The notes beneath the pieces are model-generated. The model was not told the origin of the DNA and did no database searches. It saw only the letters and a list, made by a program, of their open reading frames with translations. Shown in pieces: positions 1 through 8,586 of a DNA stretch of 64,000 nucleotides (position 1 is the first letter of the stretch; the number at the start of each line of letters is the position of its first letter). This DNA is from JADKIH01 sp031417395 (lineage in GTDB: Bacteria > Bacteroidota > Bacteroidia > AKYH767-A > 2013-40CM-41-45). The stretch lies in contig JANOVM010000059.1 in NCBI GenBank assembly GCA_031417395.1, forward strand, positions 1-64,000, in the 5' to 3' direction. The translations under genes were made by a program, and so were the position numbers.

Positions 1-56
1 TATTTTCTCCAAAGAGTAAAGAGGCGATAAGAAATAAAATTCAGATTGATTAAATT

Positions 57-1814
57 TTACCTATTCGTGTTAAATCCAATTGGATTTTTTATTTTCATTC
101 CTATAAATCCTTGACTTTCTTCTTCACACCATTTCTCAATCGTATCAAGAGAAGGAACATTCCCTTTCAGGACATAGTTGTTTATTACCTTCTGATGAAT
201 ATTTTTTACCATTCCACCATTTAACTCATACTGTCCTCCCAAACGAAAACAGTCCGTTTCACTGAACCATTTATTCATCACCGAATAAAGGATCCTCCCT
301 CGGACAATGGCTGAAGGATTGGGAATTGAAAATTTGTAATTTATTCGTCGCGATAGGGCAGGATCAATACCCAAGACGTTATTGGATGTAAGCAATAAAA
401 TTCCTGTAAAGTCCTCAAGATTTTTCAATAGGATGTTCACCATCATCTTGTGCATTTCCTCAACGGATGATCTCCGACCGAATTTTGATCTATCTCCCAT
501 GAGAATTTCCGCCTCGTCTATTACCAAAATGGGGATACGATTTTCTTCAGTGTCCTTACCAATGTTCATTACCTGCCCAACACTACTCTTGTAATCATCA
601 AAAATGGATTGGATGTTTTTTTCCGATATTCCAACATAACAATTCTTCACTTCACTCAGATTTACCTGAAAAACTCTTCTTCTTGAATCTCTACAAAGTT
701 GCTTGATCCATTCACTTTTTCCTGAACCGGAAGGTCCCGATAGCATGGCGCAGAAATTCGGTTGAATTCCAAGATCAGAGTATCGCTCCATTATCAGTCT
801 CATGTTATCCCCTGAGAAATATTCTTGGAATTCGTTCAATCTTGAAATAGTTTCCTCATCATAAATCAATTCTACAGGAGAAATTTCTTCATGAGAGATA
901 ATCCTAATCAGATTACTTCCATTAAATTCATTTTCGTCTTCAAAAAGTAGTGACACATTTTTGAATAGAACTTCCTTTATCTTAGGATTCAGTTCATAAG
1001 TATATACTGTTTTGAAACTTTCTCCTTTCTTATTTTTAATAATTTCCTTCCGCAACAATTCCGATGATGATGATTTTAATTCATTTTCCAATCTTGAAAA
1101 ATCAATTTCATCGGATTTGTCTTCAATAAATAAATTATCAAACTCAAGATTATTGTATCTCCATAGAAATTCGTTTAAACTTATCGATGAAGAACCATAT
1201 TCAAAAATCTGATTGCACATTGCCATAAGAAAAAAACCATTGCTTACATTAAGACTTTCAAGAACCTTTGGAAGAGGAAGTTCAGGATTACTTTCAACAA
1301 GTGTTTTCAGTTGAGAGTGCAATTCCATAAAGTCAATTTCATTCTTATCATACAGAGTAAAAGAGTTTTTCAAAAATCTGTAAAACCTGTTGTTTGGTAA
1401 CCCACTAATGGTTTTTATAGAAAAAGGCTTATTGAATAGAAGTGAATTAATAACAGTTGTAGGAATACTAAAACCGATTGATTCCCGAATGGACTTCCGT
1501 TGAATTAATAAACCCTTTGAAATGAGTTCCTGAATTTGCTCCGAAAGTTTTGCAAGGGCAAAGAAATCGATATCGTACTTACTGAGGTCTTCAACTGAAA
1601 TAATTGAAATGTTTCGTATGCTTAAATCAAAAAATTGACAAAACAATAGAGCAGATTTGTTACTCACATTTAAAATGGTTGATAGTTCTTCAAGCTCCGG
1701 AAGTAACTCTATCACCTTTGAATCGATATCAGATGAAACATTGGTCGATAAATTTTTAATAATCGATTCAATTAGAAATACAGTTGATTTCCTTTCTATT
1801 GTTGGATATTTCAT
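57..1814 (-). CDS. AAA+ ATPase of a mobile island
   Basis: A 585 aa ATPase. The first 330 residues or so are helical and match no family I recognise. An AAA module follows, with Walker A GPSGSGKS near residues 360-367, Walker B ILVIDEAE near 419-426, a sensor-1-like LLLTSNN near 463-469 and a double Arg (ALSRR) that could serve as arginine finger. The C-terminal 130 residues reappear as a truncated paralogue at 43196-43577, so this gene type was present at least twice in the island. Its stop codon overlaps an imperfect copy of the island palindrome (bases 51-60). The partner is unknown; the layout (unique N-terminal part, single AAA module) resembles ATPases that remodel a client protein or serve in mobile elements. 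ATPase call firm, role unknown. Confidence 0.8.
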   Translation of the reverse strand: MKYPTIERKSTVFLIESIIKNLSTNVSSDIDSKVIELLPELEELSTILNVSNKSALLFCQFFDLSIRNISIISVEDLSKYDIDFFALAKLSEQIQELISKGLLIQRKSIRESIGFSIPTTVINSLLFNKPFSIKTISGLPNNRFYRFLKNSFTLYDKNEIDFMELHSQLKTLVESNPELPLPKVLESLNVSNGFFLMAMCNQIFEYGSSSISLNEFLWRYNNLEFDNLFIEDKSDEIDFSRLENELKSSSSELLRKEIIKNKKGESFKTVYTYELNPKIKEVLFKNVSLLFEDENEFNGSNLIRIISHEEISPVELIYDEETISRLNEFQEYFSGDNMRLIMERYSDLGIQPNFCAMLSGPSGSGKSEWIKQLCRDSRRRVFQVNLSEVKNCYVGISEKNIQSIFDDYKSSVGQVMNIGKDTEENRIPILVIDEAEILMGDRSKFGRRSSVEEMHKMMVNILLKNLEDFTGILLLTSNNVLGIDPALSRRINYKFSIPNPSAIVRGRILYSVMNKWFSETDCFRLGGQYELNGGMVKNIHQKVINNYVLKGNVPSLDTIEKWCEEESQGFIGMKIKNPIGFNTNR

Positions 1815-2040
1815 AAGATATGTCCTTTATGTTTTAAAATCTAAGATCAGTAAACTTTTAGGAATGACCCTTAATGACGATCATTTGTACTCAAATAAGA
1901 AACTTAATAAAATAGGGAGAAACAATTACCTGTTAATTCAATCTTCAAATTCAAAGGATGTTGTTCCGGCATTTACATATCGATATTCTCCACGTTTGAA
2001 GGTTTATATTTCAGTTAAATTTTAAGAATTTGACCTGTTT

Positions 2041-2520
2041 TCAAATCAAGCCTTCATTGGCGAAACTGTAAAAACCGTTTTCTGTTATGATGATATGATC
2101 TAGAACAAAAATTTCAAGAAACTTGCCGGCTTCACACAAGTTCTTGGTTAGTTGGATATCAGCGGCTGATGGATTAGTGCTTCCCGATGGGTGATTATGC
2201 GCCAGGATTATACTTGTTGAGTGCGTTAATAGTGCTGTCTGAAATATTAATCGGGGATCTGCTACTGTCCCCGATAGACCTCCCGAAGACATTTCCTTCC
2301 ATGCAAATATGTTACCGGCTCGGTCAATAAACAGGGCATAGAACTTCTCACAGTATGAAATTACATCAGGAAAATAAAAGTTGTCTCTTGCAAAAACAAC
2401 TGCTTCTTCCGCACTTGTGACTTTAACTCTTTTGGTTGCGGTTCTCCTGTAGGTAATTATGAGCTCGCAAACGCCCGCAGGAAATAAATCAGAAGGTGTC
2501 CGTGTGAATTTGTTTTTCAA
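2041..2520 (-). CDS. RadC-like JAB/MPN domain protein
   Basis: A 159 aa protein of the RadC family (JAB1/MPN metalloprotease fold). It has the zinc-binding signature HNHPSG followed by SAADIQLT near residues 110-128, i.e. H-x-H-P-S-G then S-x2-D. It is shorter than chromosomal RadC (about 220 aa) and lacks the N-terminal helix-hairpin-helix, as is usual for copies carried on plasmids, phages and integrative elements. The biochemical role of this family is not settled despite the name 'DNA repair protein'. It is transcribed in the same direction as the AAA ATPase downstream, with a gap of about 225 bases. Confidence 0.88.
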   Translation of the reverse strand: MKNKFTRTPSDLFPAGVCELIITYRRTATKRVKVTSAEEAVVFARDNFYFPDVISYCEKFYALFIDRAGNIFAWKEMSSGGLSGTVADPRLIFQTALLTHSTSIILAHNHPSGSTNPSAADIQLTKNLCEAGKFLEIFVLDHIIITENGFYSFANEGLI

Positions 2521-2578
2521 ATATCTACTTATTGGGTTAAATGATTTTGACTATGAAGGACTATTGACAAAATCCTAT

Positions 2579-2794
2579 TTACTTCAGTCTTGTTTTGATT
2601 CGATTAAATGAAACACCGCTATCTTTAATGTCCAAATCATCAGCGTCATAAACCGATATGCTGTTTTCTGTAATTGTTATTAGGACTCCATTTTCAAGTT
2701 TGATGTAATCTATATTAAAATCACCTTCATCTTTATGGACATGTTCACTCCATGCATCAAGAACATGAGATGTACTAAATCTTATTGTTCTCAT
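2579..2794 (-). CDS. small hypothetical protein, 71 aa
   Basis: A 71 aa soluble protein that I do not recognise. It opens MRTIRFSTSH and has a beta-rich middle (ENGVLITITENSISVYD). It lies 58 bases upstream of the radC-like gene on the same strand and may be co-transcribed. Coding is supported by ordinary amino acid composition and an ATG start; no functional motif is visible. Confidence 0.5.
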   Translation of the reverse strand: MRTIRFSTSHVLDAWSEHVHKDEGDFNIDYIKLENGVLITITENSISVYDADDLDIKDSGVSFNRIKTRLK

Positions 2795-3063
2795 AAGCGG
2801 TCTTTTTTTTATACAGTATTAATTTATCTCAACTAGAGCTAATATCTCGCAAAAAAAACGATTTCGCAGCAGCATTTTGAAAATAAATTCTCGATATTGC
2901 ATAGTGAGTAAAGGGAAAGAGAGGGGTGGCTTACCTTATTGATGGTCTGCCGGTATCCGTGTTCTTGGAGGACCCCGGGCCCTCCTCCAGAATGACCAAT
3001 AAGGGTATTTGCAGAGTCCTGAAAGTTTTTGAATTCAAAAATTGACCTTCTTCAAAAAAAAAT

Positions 3064-3621
3064 ATGAACCCCAAAAAAATTCCGGGAGGAAAATTTCGTT
3101 TTAGAAAAATATCTATTACTATGAAGCGACTTAAATTTTTACTTCTTGTATCGTTACTATCATTCACTCTACTTGTTCTATTTAGTGAAACATTCAGAAA
3201 CAGGGCTATTGTAGTCTCTATGATTTTCGGCGGTAAAATTTTAGGATACGATGAAGCTTCGTCTATTTTATACAACTATTGCTTCACCAACATTGACTCT
3301 TTGGAACTTTCTCCCGATCACTTAAGAAAATGTCCCGTAATACTAACCGCCATTAAGAATATGAAGGCTGGTGAGACAAGGGTAATTAAATTCAAACAAT
3401 CGGAGTGTTGGCGGATTTCATATGCGCTGAGTGCAATCACAATCAAGCGGACAAACAATTCTATTATTTTATCTCAATTCGTAGATTTTGATCGTTCAGG
3501 AAGGATCTACACCTATTTGAACTTGTGTGGATATAAGGTAAAAATTTACGACAGTATTGTTCACTGCTTCTATTGCCATCCATTTGTTGCGTATAGTAAA
3601 TTTTCAATATTGAAAATTTAA
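3064..3621 (+). CDS. hypothetical membrane-anchored protein
   Basis: A 185 aa protein not recognised. One hydrophobic segment follows a basic stretch (MKRLKFLLLVSLLSF, starting at the ATG at 3121), so it is probably anchored in the inner membrane with the rest outside. The true start may be 3064 (with a basic 19 aa leader) or 3121 (166 aa). The C-terminal half contains several Cys (CWRIS, NLCGYKV, HCFYCHP) that could bind metal or form disulfides. The DNA coding GGKIL carries a copy of the island palindrome at 3232-3243. Confidence 0.5.
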   Translation: MNPKKIPGGKFRFRKISITMKRLKFLLLVSLLSFTLLVLFSETFRNRAIVVSMIFGGKILGYDEASSILYNYCFTNIDSLELSPDHLRKCPVILTAIKNMKAGETRVIKFKQSECWRISYALSAITIKRTNNSIILSQFVDFDRSGRIYTYLNLCGYKVKIYDSIVHCFYCHPFVAYSKFSILKI

Positions 3622-3625
3622 ACTC

Positions 3626-3844
3626 CTACAATTTACTTACAATTTCATGAATTTCGACATCCAATCCATCGGCAACTTCCTTCAAGTAATAAAAAGTTGG
3701 GTTAACATTTCCTGCCTCAAGTCGTTGTATTGACTGCTGGTCTTTTCCAATAGAGTTTGCCAGTTCCACCTGTGACATACCCTTCTCCAGACGAATTTTT
3801 CGTATCCGATTCCCAAGTTTTCTGAGCAAAATGTCCTTTTGCAT
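3626..3844 (-). CDS. XRE-family transcriptional regulator
   Basis: A 72 aa single-domain Cro/C1-type helix-turn-helix protein. Residues 8-68 form the five-helix HTH_3 fold, with a clear SQVELANSIGKDQQSIQRLE helix-turn-helix. No extra domain or toxin gene is attached. It is divergent from the T9SS gene at 3946, and the shared 100-base intergenic region carries a TACAAC/GTTGTA inverted repeat (3881-3898) and another TACAAC (3865-3870). These could be its own operator. Confidence 0.88.
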   Translation of the reverse strand: MQKDILLRKLGNRIRKIRLEKGMSQVELANSIGKDQQSIQRLEAGNVNPTFYYLKEVADGLDVEIHEIVSKL

Positions 3845-3864
3845 AACAGATTAAAGGAATGGGA

Positions 3865-3898
3865 TACAACATGAAATATGTACAACGGATGTGTTGTA
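3865..3898. promoter_or_regulatory. candidate operator for the XRE regulator
   Basis: TACAAC at 3881-3886 and GTTGTA at 3893-3898 form a perfect 6+6 inverted repeat with a 6-base spacer (GGATGT). A further half-site TACAAC lies at 3865-3870. They sit just upstream of the XRE start codon and upstream of the divergent secreted-protein operon at 3946, where a self-regulating repressor would bind. This is inferred from position and symmetry only. Confidence 0.4.
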
Positions 3899-3926
3899 TT
3901 ATCAAATAGTTTAATACCTTAGCTAC
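3895..3926 (+). promoter_or_regulatory. candidate Bacteroidota promoter
   Basis: A TTG at 3895-3897, about 19 bases, then TACCTTAG resembles the Bacteroidota TTTG / TAnnTTTG promoter, with one mismatch in the -7 box. It precedes the ATG at 3946. The -33 box overlaps the candidate XRE operator, so repressor binding would block it. Weak, based on consensus and position. Confidence 0.3.
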
Positions 3927-3945
3927 TCATTTAAACACACAAAAT

Positions 3946-4410
3946 ATGAAAACTAAAATTTTACTTCTTATCATCTTTCTTTCTTTCCTCAAAGGGGAAT
4001 CACAAACCATTGACCCTTACTTAATATCGTTCACCGGGAATAGTATCACCAATGGTTCTTATACCCTTGACTACGCTTCAGGTGAACTTGTTATAGAGAC
4101 CTTGAGTGGTTTGACAAACTATTGTACTCAAGGACTTCTTCAACCGAATTATAATCTCCCCAATGGAATCGAATCAGTTGAGAAGGTTGATGTAAATGTT
4201 TACCCCAACCCGACTTCTGATTTTATTTTAATCAAGGCATCCACTTCAGAAAAGTTAAAAATAGTTGTCTACAATGTTATTGGTGGAGTAATAGGAGAAT
4301 ATAAATCTAATTCTATTTCACTTGTTGACTACCCAAAAGGAGTTTTCTACATTAAAATTTATAACTCAAAAAATCATTTAATCAAAACACAATCAATAAT
4401 AAAAATTTAA
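3946..4410 (+). CDS. secreted protein with T9SS sorting domain
   Basis: A 154 aa exported protein. It has a signal peptide at residues 1-19 (MKTKILLLIIFLSFLKGESQ), a short beta-rich N-terminal part ending TQGLLQPNY, then a type A T9SS C-terminal sorting domain from about residue 78 (VNVYPNPTSDF ... KGVFYIKIYN ... KTQSIIKI). The TQG(L/F)LQPN stretch also occurs in the protein at 11472. It would cross the outer membrane by type IX secretion and be cleaved or anchored. It lies four bases upstream of the adhesin at 4415, probably one transcription unit. Confidence 0.82.
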   Translation: MKTKILLLIIFLSFLKGESQTIDPYLISFTGNSITNGSYTLDYASGELVIETLSGLTNYCTQGLLQPNYNLPNGIESVEKVDVNVYPNPTSDFILIKASTSEKLKIVVYNVIGGVIGEYKSNSISLVDYPKGVFYIKIYNSKNHLIKTQSIIKI

Positions 4411-4414
4411 ACAT

Positions 4415-5521
4415 ATGAAAAATATCACACTCGTAATTCTCCTTTTCGTAATCTCTGAGTATTCGTTCTCACAAGTTCCACAAGCCTTTTCATATCAAGG
4501 GGTGGCGAGAGACGCATCAGGAAATCCAATTCTTAACAGTTCTGTCTCCGTAAGGTCATCCATTCACGATGGTTCAACGACAGGTCCAATTCAGTATCAG
4601 GAAACACAGACTACAACAACCAATAATTTTGGTTTGTTCAGATTGGAAATTGGAAATGGAACTCCAACCATAAATGTTTTTGATTCCGTAATTTGGGAAG
4701 TCGGAACAAAGTACCTTGAGATTGAATTTGACCCACTTGGTGGAACAAATTACATTCTTTCAGGAACTACTCAAATCCTGAGTGTACCATACGCTCTTCA
4801 TTCAGGTGACTTCACACGTGACAGAATTTTCTTTGGTTCTATTCTTTCTCCTACAATTAAAACAAGGACAGGTAATTTTAATTTGAAAGGTTCACGTGTA
4901 TGGATTAATAATACATTATCTTTAACTGATTCATTAGGTTCTTTTGGAGGAAATCATTTGAACATGTGGATTGATAATTCAAATGAGAAGGCGTTCATAT
5001 CAAGTAGAGGAACTCCAAGTCCATTTCCTCTGATTTTACAATATACTCCTCAGGGTTCAATCGCAGGAAATGTTGGGATTGGATTTGATTCACCTACACA
5101 ACGATTACAAGTTGATGGAAACATTTCCTTTACAACAAGAGGTCAAAAACTCTATTTTGCAGGAAACCCAACTGATACTATTACATGTTATATAACAAGA
5201 CCTGTTGGAACTGATGGATTATTGTTTTATGGGAATGATATCTACATACGTTCTATCGCCACACCCATACAATTACAGACAGTGAGTTCCATTGACATGA
5301 TGGATTTGTCAGGAAATACAAGAATGAAATTTGACACTCAAAACAGTCGTATGGGTATCGGAACAACAACTCCCTCATCAACTGTAACTGTTTCAGGAGG
5401 TGATGTAAACATAACTGATATTAACTCAGGAGTGATTTTGAAATCACCAAATGGTCAATGTTGGAGAGTTACCGTTGATAATACAGGAAATCTTGTTCGG
5501 ACATCAATTACCTGTCCTTAA
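4415..5521 (+). CDS. secreted adhesin-like paralogue, tail-fibre type C-terminus
   Basis: A 368 aa exported protein with a signal peptide (MKNITLVILLFVISEYSFSQ). Residues 21-135 are the N-terminal domain shared by four genes here: (F/N)SYQGVARD, then SVRSSIHDG, GLFRLEIGNG and SVPYALHSG. The rest is beta-rich with two phage-tail-like motifs (VGIGFDSPTQRLQV, MGIGTTTPSSTV) and ends GNLVRTSITCP. There is no DUF1566 tail and no T9SS sorting domain, unlike its neighbours. Probably a surface fibre or adhesin; ligand unknown. It follows the sorting-domain gene by four bases. A CGGTAAAATTTTA copy begins two bases after its stop. Confidence 0.72.
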   Translation: MKNITLVILLFVISEYSFSQVPQAFSYQGVARDASGNPILNSSVSVRSSIHDGSTTGPIQYQETQTTTTNNFGLFRLEIGNGTPTINVFDSVIWEVGTKYLEIEFDPLGGTNYILSGTTQILSVPYALHSGDFTRDRIFFGSILSPTIKTRTGNFNLKGSRVWINNTLSLTDSLGSFGGNHLNMWIDNSNEKAFISSRGTPSPFPLILQYTPQGSIAGNVGIGFDSPTQRLQVDGNISFTTRGQKLYFAGNPTDTITCYITRPVGTDGLLFYGNDIYIRSIATPIQLQTVSSIDMMDLSGNTRMKFDTQNSRMGIGTTTPSSTVTVSGGDVNITDINSGVILKSPNGQCWRVTVDNTGNLVRTSITCP

Positions 5522-5547
5522 TCGGTAAAATTTTACTTTCCAATAAG

Positions 5548-5583
5548 AGGATTCTATCGACATAAGATAGAGTCCTTTTTTAT
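5548..5583 (+). terminator. rho-independent terminator after adhesin operon
   Basis: AGGATTCTATC, a short loop, then GATAGAGTCC followed by six T residues forms a hairpin with a U-tract 25-60 bases after the stop at 5521. One G-T pair is present. Position and structure fit a transcription terminator for the 3946-5521 operon. Confidence 0.6.
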
Positions 5584-5605
5584 TTTAGATTGAGTAACAT
5601 CCTTT

Positions 5606-6148
5606 TCAATATGTTCTTTTAATTTCTAATTCCTCTATTAGTCCGTAGTAAGAAGATCGCTCAGCTTTTTGCTTTTCAAATATTTCAATAAAATGCTCGC
5701 TTTTTAAATAATAGTCCATTCCTTGTCTCCATGCTATCCAAACTTTAAGATCAATTCGTCTTTTAGAAAACCAGAGATATTCCTCAGAACATAAATTTAA
5801 ATAATCGAGTATTATTGATTCTCTTGTTTTGGTTGTATTCTCATATTTAATTTCTTTTTCGCCGATGCGAATTTGGTTTAGAGCATCGTTCATTAAGTCG
5901 AATCTTTTATTAAAATCAGTAAATATTTGTCGAAAGAATTGCTCATGTGCAATTTTATAATTGATCATATTATATGAAATTGTTCCTAAAAATACCGCAA
6001 TAGCAATAAATGTTTCTGGTAATTTATCATTCGGAATTTTCTCGCGGAAGTGATAAAGTAATGAAAATAAAAATATGGAAAATATTACAAGTAAGAGTAA
6101 GATATTTGTAAAACACCACTCTTTAAATTTCATAAAACTGATTTTCAT
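5606..6148 (-). CDS. hypothetical two-TM membrane protein
   Basis: A 180 aa protein with two hydrophobic segments, about residues 13-33 (NILLLLVIFSIFLFSLLY) and 46-62 (FIAIAVFLGTISYNMIN), then a 115 aa charged helical cytoplasmic part. The shape resembles DUF4760-type or other small membrane proteins found in accessory regions, but I cannot assign a family. It stands alone between two convergent or co-directed secreted-protein genes. Confidence 0.55.
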   Translation of the reverse strand: MKISFMKFKEWCFTNILLLLVIFSIFLFSLLYHFREKIPNDKLPETFIAIAVFLGTISYNMINYKIAHEQFFRQIFTDFNKRFDLMNDALNQIRIGEKEIKYENTTKTRESIILDYLNLCSEEYLWFSKRRIDLKVWIAWRQGMDYYLKSEHFIEIFEKQKAERSSYYGLIEELEIKRTY

Positions 6149-6251
6149 TTTTATTTATCTTTTGAATACTGGAAGAAGAAAAATTATTTTGAATTTCCTT
6201 TCACTTAATAGAAATTATACGTTTTCTCTATAGGATTCTTAAATAATAGTG

Positions 6252-7724
6252 TTAAAAATAACGAATAGCCCTAACTTTATGACAACAATCACCTTTGAAG
6301 TTGTTATGTTCGAGAGAATCTTGAAAATACCAACTCTTCGCAAAAAATAAATAAGAATTATTTTCAGTAGAACTCCAATAATAATCATTTACAAAACCTC
6401 CAATTGCAACTCTATTCATAAATAATTTGTTTAACTCATTTATGCTTGGTAAAAACCAATCACTAAATCCATTTAGAATTAAATCATAACAAAGTTTAGC
6501 GGCATAACTTCCGGAGCCTTGAGAATTAACTATTATAATTGTATTTGTTTTACCAGATCCAATAGATCTGTCTTGAGCATATGTGAAATAAAAGTTTCCA
6601 TTACAAACATCACACCAAGGAGCACCATTGCCTAGATCTGAGTTTGCAGCTATCAATCCATGTGGTACATTTTGATCATACCCCGGATCACCCGGTTGTA
6701 ATAAGTATGCAACTATTCCTCCTTTATAAAAGTCGCCTATATTGAGATTAAGTAGAGTTGTAAAACTGTCTTCAATTCCATATTCTGTCCCGAAAATATT
6801 TGTAGCATACGCACGAAAATAGTACGTTGTATTAGGAATTAAACCTGTTAGAATACTAGTATAAGCACCAATTCCAGAGCCGTCATTTGATTTATTGTTA
6901 ACTATCGTAGGGGAATGAGTTGTGCTCCAACAAACACCCCTATAAGTCACAGGGGGTGGATATCCATCGGAAAATACATTGCCACCAGCCACAGCACTTA
7001 CATTAGTGATATTATTTATTGAAGCTGAGGTAAGAGTAGGCAGAAAAGGTACAATGGACGCAGTATCACCGACAATGTTGGTCCATTCAATACTATTATA
7101 AACTTGTAATTCGCCCTTTAAACCACAGTCAGAACACCATAAGATCAACCCTGTTGCAGGATTTGAAATTAAATTCCGTTGAGCATAAGTCATTCGAGGT
7201 GGCAATAATCCTTTTGAAAATGATGTTATTTCCAATTGCGCTGAAGCATCTGGCGAAGTTGTTCCAATTCCCACATTGCCACTGTTTGAATTGTAAATGT
7301 CATTTCCTGTTCTATTAAAATTTCCATTCCGTGCATTTAATGCATATGGCACACTCATGAACTGAGTGGTTCCAATTAATTGAAAATTATTTCCGCCGCT
7401 CGTATCCATCTCAACTTGTAACCACTTTTCACCTTGTCCCCAATGAATAGAATCGAATGTCCCAGTTACTGCTGTTCCCAAACCGATGCTCAAATTAAAA
7501 AGTCCTGAATTATTTGTTACAGTATTATGTGTTTCTACAAAAACTGCAAGACCAATGGCTGAACCGTCAAGTATACTTAAACGAATGCTAATACTACGAT
7601 TGAGTATTGGAAGCGATTGTGCATTTCGTGCAATTCCTTGGTAATTTATTCCCTGTGTTGCTTGAGCATTAGAAATGTTATTGATTAAAAGGAGAATAAA
7701 AATTATTTTGAATTTGTTTTTCAT
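6252..7724 (-). CDS. secreted modular lectin-like protein (DUF1566 type)
   Basis: A 490 aa exported protein. Signal peptide at residues 1-21; the shared N-terminal domain (NYQGIARN ... SIRLSILDG ... SVPYALNA) to about 130; a tail-fibre-like VGIGTTSPDASAQLEI; an FN3-like module common in Bacteroidota (VCWSTTHSPT ... LTGLIPNTTYYFRAYATN) at about 230-325; then a DUF1566/C-type-lectin-like domain with GGIVAYLL, GFSDWFLPSINELN, YYWSSTENN and a terminal KVRAIRYF. The fold suits ligand binding at the surface. It is the complete, uninterrupted version of the gene that IS21 broke next door. Confidence 0.75.
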   Translation of the reverse strand: MKNKFKIIFILLLINNISNAQATQGINYQGIARNAQSLPILNRSISIRLSILDGSAIGLAVFVETHNTVTNNSGLFNLSIGLGTAVTGTFDSIHWGQGEKWLQVEMDTSGGNNFQLIGTTQFMSVPYALNARNGNFNRTGNDIYNSNSGNVGIGTTSPDASAQLEITSFSKGLLPPRMTYAQRNLISNPATGLILWCSDCGLKGELQVYNSIEWTNIVGDTASIVPFLPTLTSASINNITNVSAVAGGNVFSDGYPPPVTYRGVCWSTTHSPTIVNNKSNDGSGIGAYTSILTGLIPNTTYYFRAYATNIFGTEYGIEDSFTTLLNLNIGDFYKGGIVAYLLQPGDPGYDQNVPHGLIAANSDLGNGAPWCDVCNGNFYFTYAQDRSIGSGKTNTIIIVNSQGSGSYAAKLCYDLILNGFSDWFLPSINELNKLFMNRVAIGGFVNDYYWSSTENNSYLFFAKSWYFQDSLEHNNFKGDCCHKVRAIRYF

Positions 7725-7769
7725 ATGTTGGTTATAGTAGTTAAAACCATTTGCTGAAATTAAAAAATA

Positions 7770-8375
7770 TTAAAAAGAACGGATTGCGCGTACATGAAAT
7801 AAGTTTGTGTCCTTTGATGCAATTCCTTGTTGTCCTCCACCGAGAAATTGACACCATGCTTGATTGTTGTTGATTTCAGTTGAACTCCAATAATTGGCAC
7901 TGGGAAACCCTCCGATTAAACTTCTATTTTGAGATAAAATATTCAACTCATCTATACTTGGTAAATACCAATCGTTATATCCGTTTAATACTAAATCTCC
8001 ACAGATTCTTGCAGCTATTCCAGCAACTGCGCATCCTGAAATTATGTCAATTGTATTTTGATTTCCTGTGCCAAGTGCACTACCATCTGCTCCAAAAATT
8101 GTTGTTCCAGTACATCCCCATATTGTACTACTACTTTGATCCATCGGTGCCACAATCAAACCATGCTGTGTATTTGGATCATAGCCAAAATCATTCGGTC
8201 CTAATAAATAAGCAACAATTCCACCTTGAAACAAATCGCCAATATTAACTTTTGGGCCTATCCAAGTTGGAATGTTGTTAGCATTTAAAGTTAAAACTTG
8301 TCCAGAATATCCAACAGGTACAACTACCCATCTATTTCCATCCCAGTATTGCATATCACCTATACTCCCTGTAAC
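7770..8375 (-). pseudogene. 3' half of DUF1566 lectin-like gene, split by IS21
   Basis: C-terminal part of a secreted paralogue of the 6252 gene, cut from its 5' half (11007-11428) by the insertion element. Visible motifs are MQYWDGNRW, GGIVAYLL, GYNDWYLPSIDELN, NYWSSTEIN and the ending HVRAIRSF. Joining the bases either side of the element and dropping one GTAAC copy restores an uninterrupted frame through GPKGGSVTGSIGD, so the element is the only lesion. Any product from this half would lack a signal peptide. Confidence 0.85.
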
Positions 8376-8386
8376 CAGAAAATAAC

Positions 8387-8474
8387 AATGTGGTGATTTC
8401 GGCAATTATGAATGTGGTGTTTTCGGAAAATAGCAATGTGGTGTTTTCGGAAAATAAGGATGTGGTGTTTTCTC
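8387..8474 (+). repeat. four 24-bp-spaced terminal repeats of the IS21 element
   Basis: Copies start at 8387, 8411, 8435 and 8459; core TGTGGTGTTTTCGG with small variations. Two inverted copies are at the right end (10956-10971 and 10980-10995). In IS21 such repeats are bound by the transposase during pairing of the ends. Confidence 0.8.
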
Positions 8475-8494
8475 AAAACAGGAATGCATGATTC

Positions 8495-8538
8495 TGTACC
8501 TTACTGATTGGCCCTGCAGGGCCAATCAGTAAGGTACA
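8495..8538. repeat. 44-bp perfect palindrome upstream of istA
   Basis: A perfect inverted repeat with no loop, centred on the CTGCAG between 8516 and 8517; arms begin TGTACCTTACTGATTGG and end CCAATCAGTAAGGTACA. It lies between the left terminal repeats and istA, 50 bases before the start codon. In RNA it would form a strong hairpin, and could block transcription entering from the interrupted host gene or sequester the istA leader. Confidence 0.85.
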
Positions 8539-8586
8539 AAGTTTAAATTTTAGGTATTATCGGTTGGGATTTAACCCCCAACCGAT

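Noticed and set aside
1657..2025. Plus-strand frame of 122 codons overlapping the AAA ATPase start
   Set aside because: It runs antisense through the ATPase 5' end and its composition (Ser runs, no motif) is that of a shadow frame.
2931..3275. Minus-strand 114-codon frame
   Set aside because: Antisense to the membrane-anchored protein gene at 3064; low-complexity basic sequence, no start context.
3626..3844. Toxin-antitoxin pair with the XRE protein
   Set aside because: No toxin-like gene lies beside it on either side; the neighbour at 3946 is a secreted protein.
8387..8474. CRISPR-like array of 24-bp-spaced repeats
   Set aside because: Spacers of only 8 bases and inverted copies at the other end show these are transposase-binding repeats of the IS21 element.
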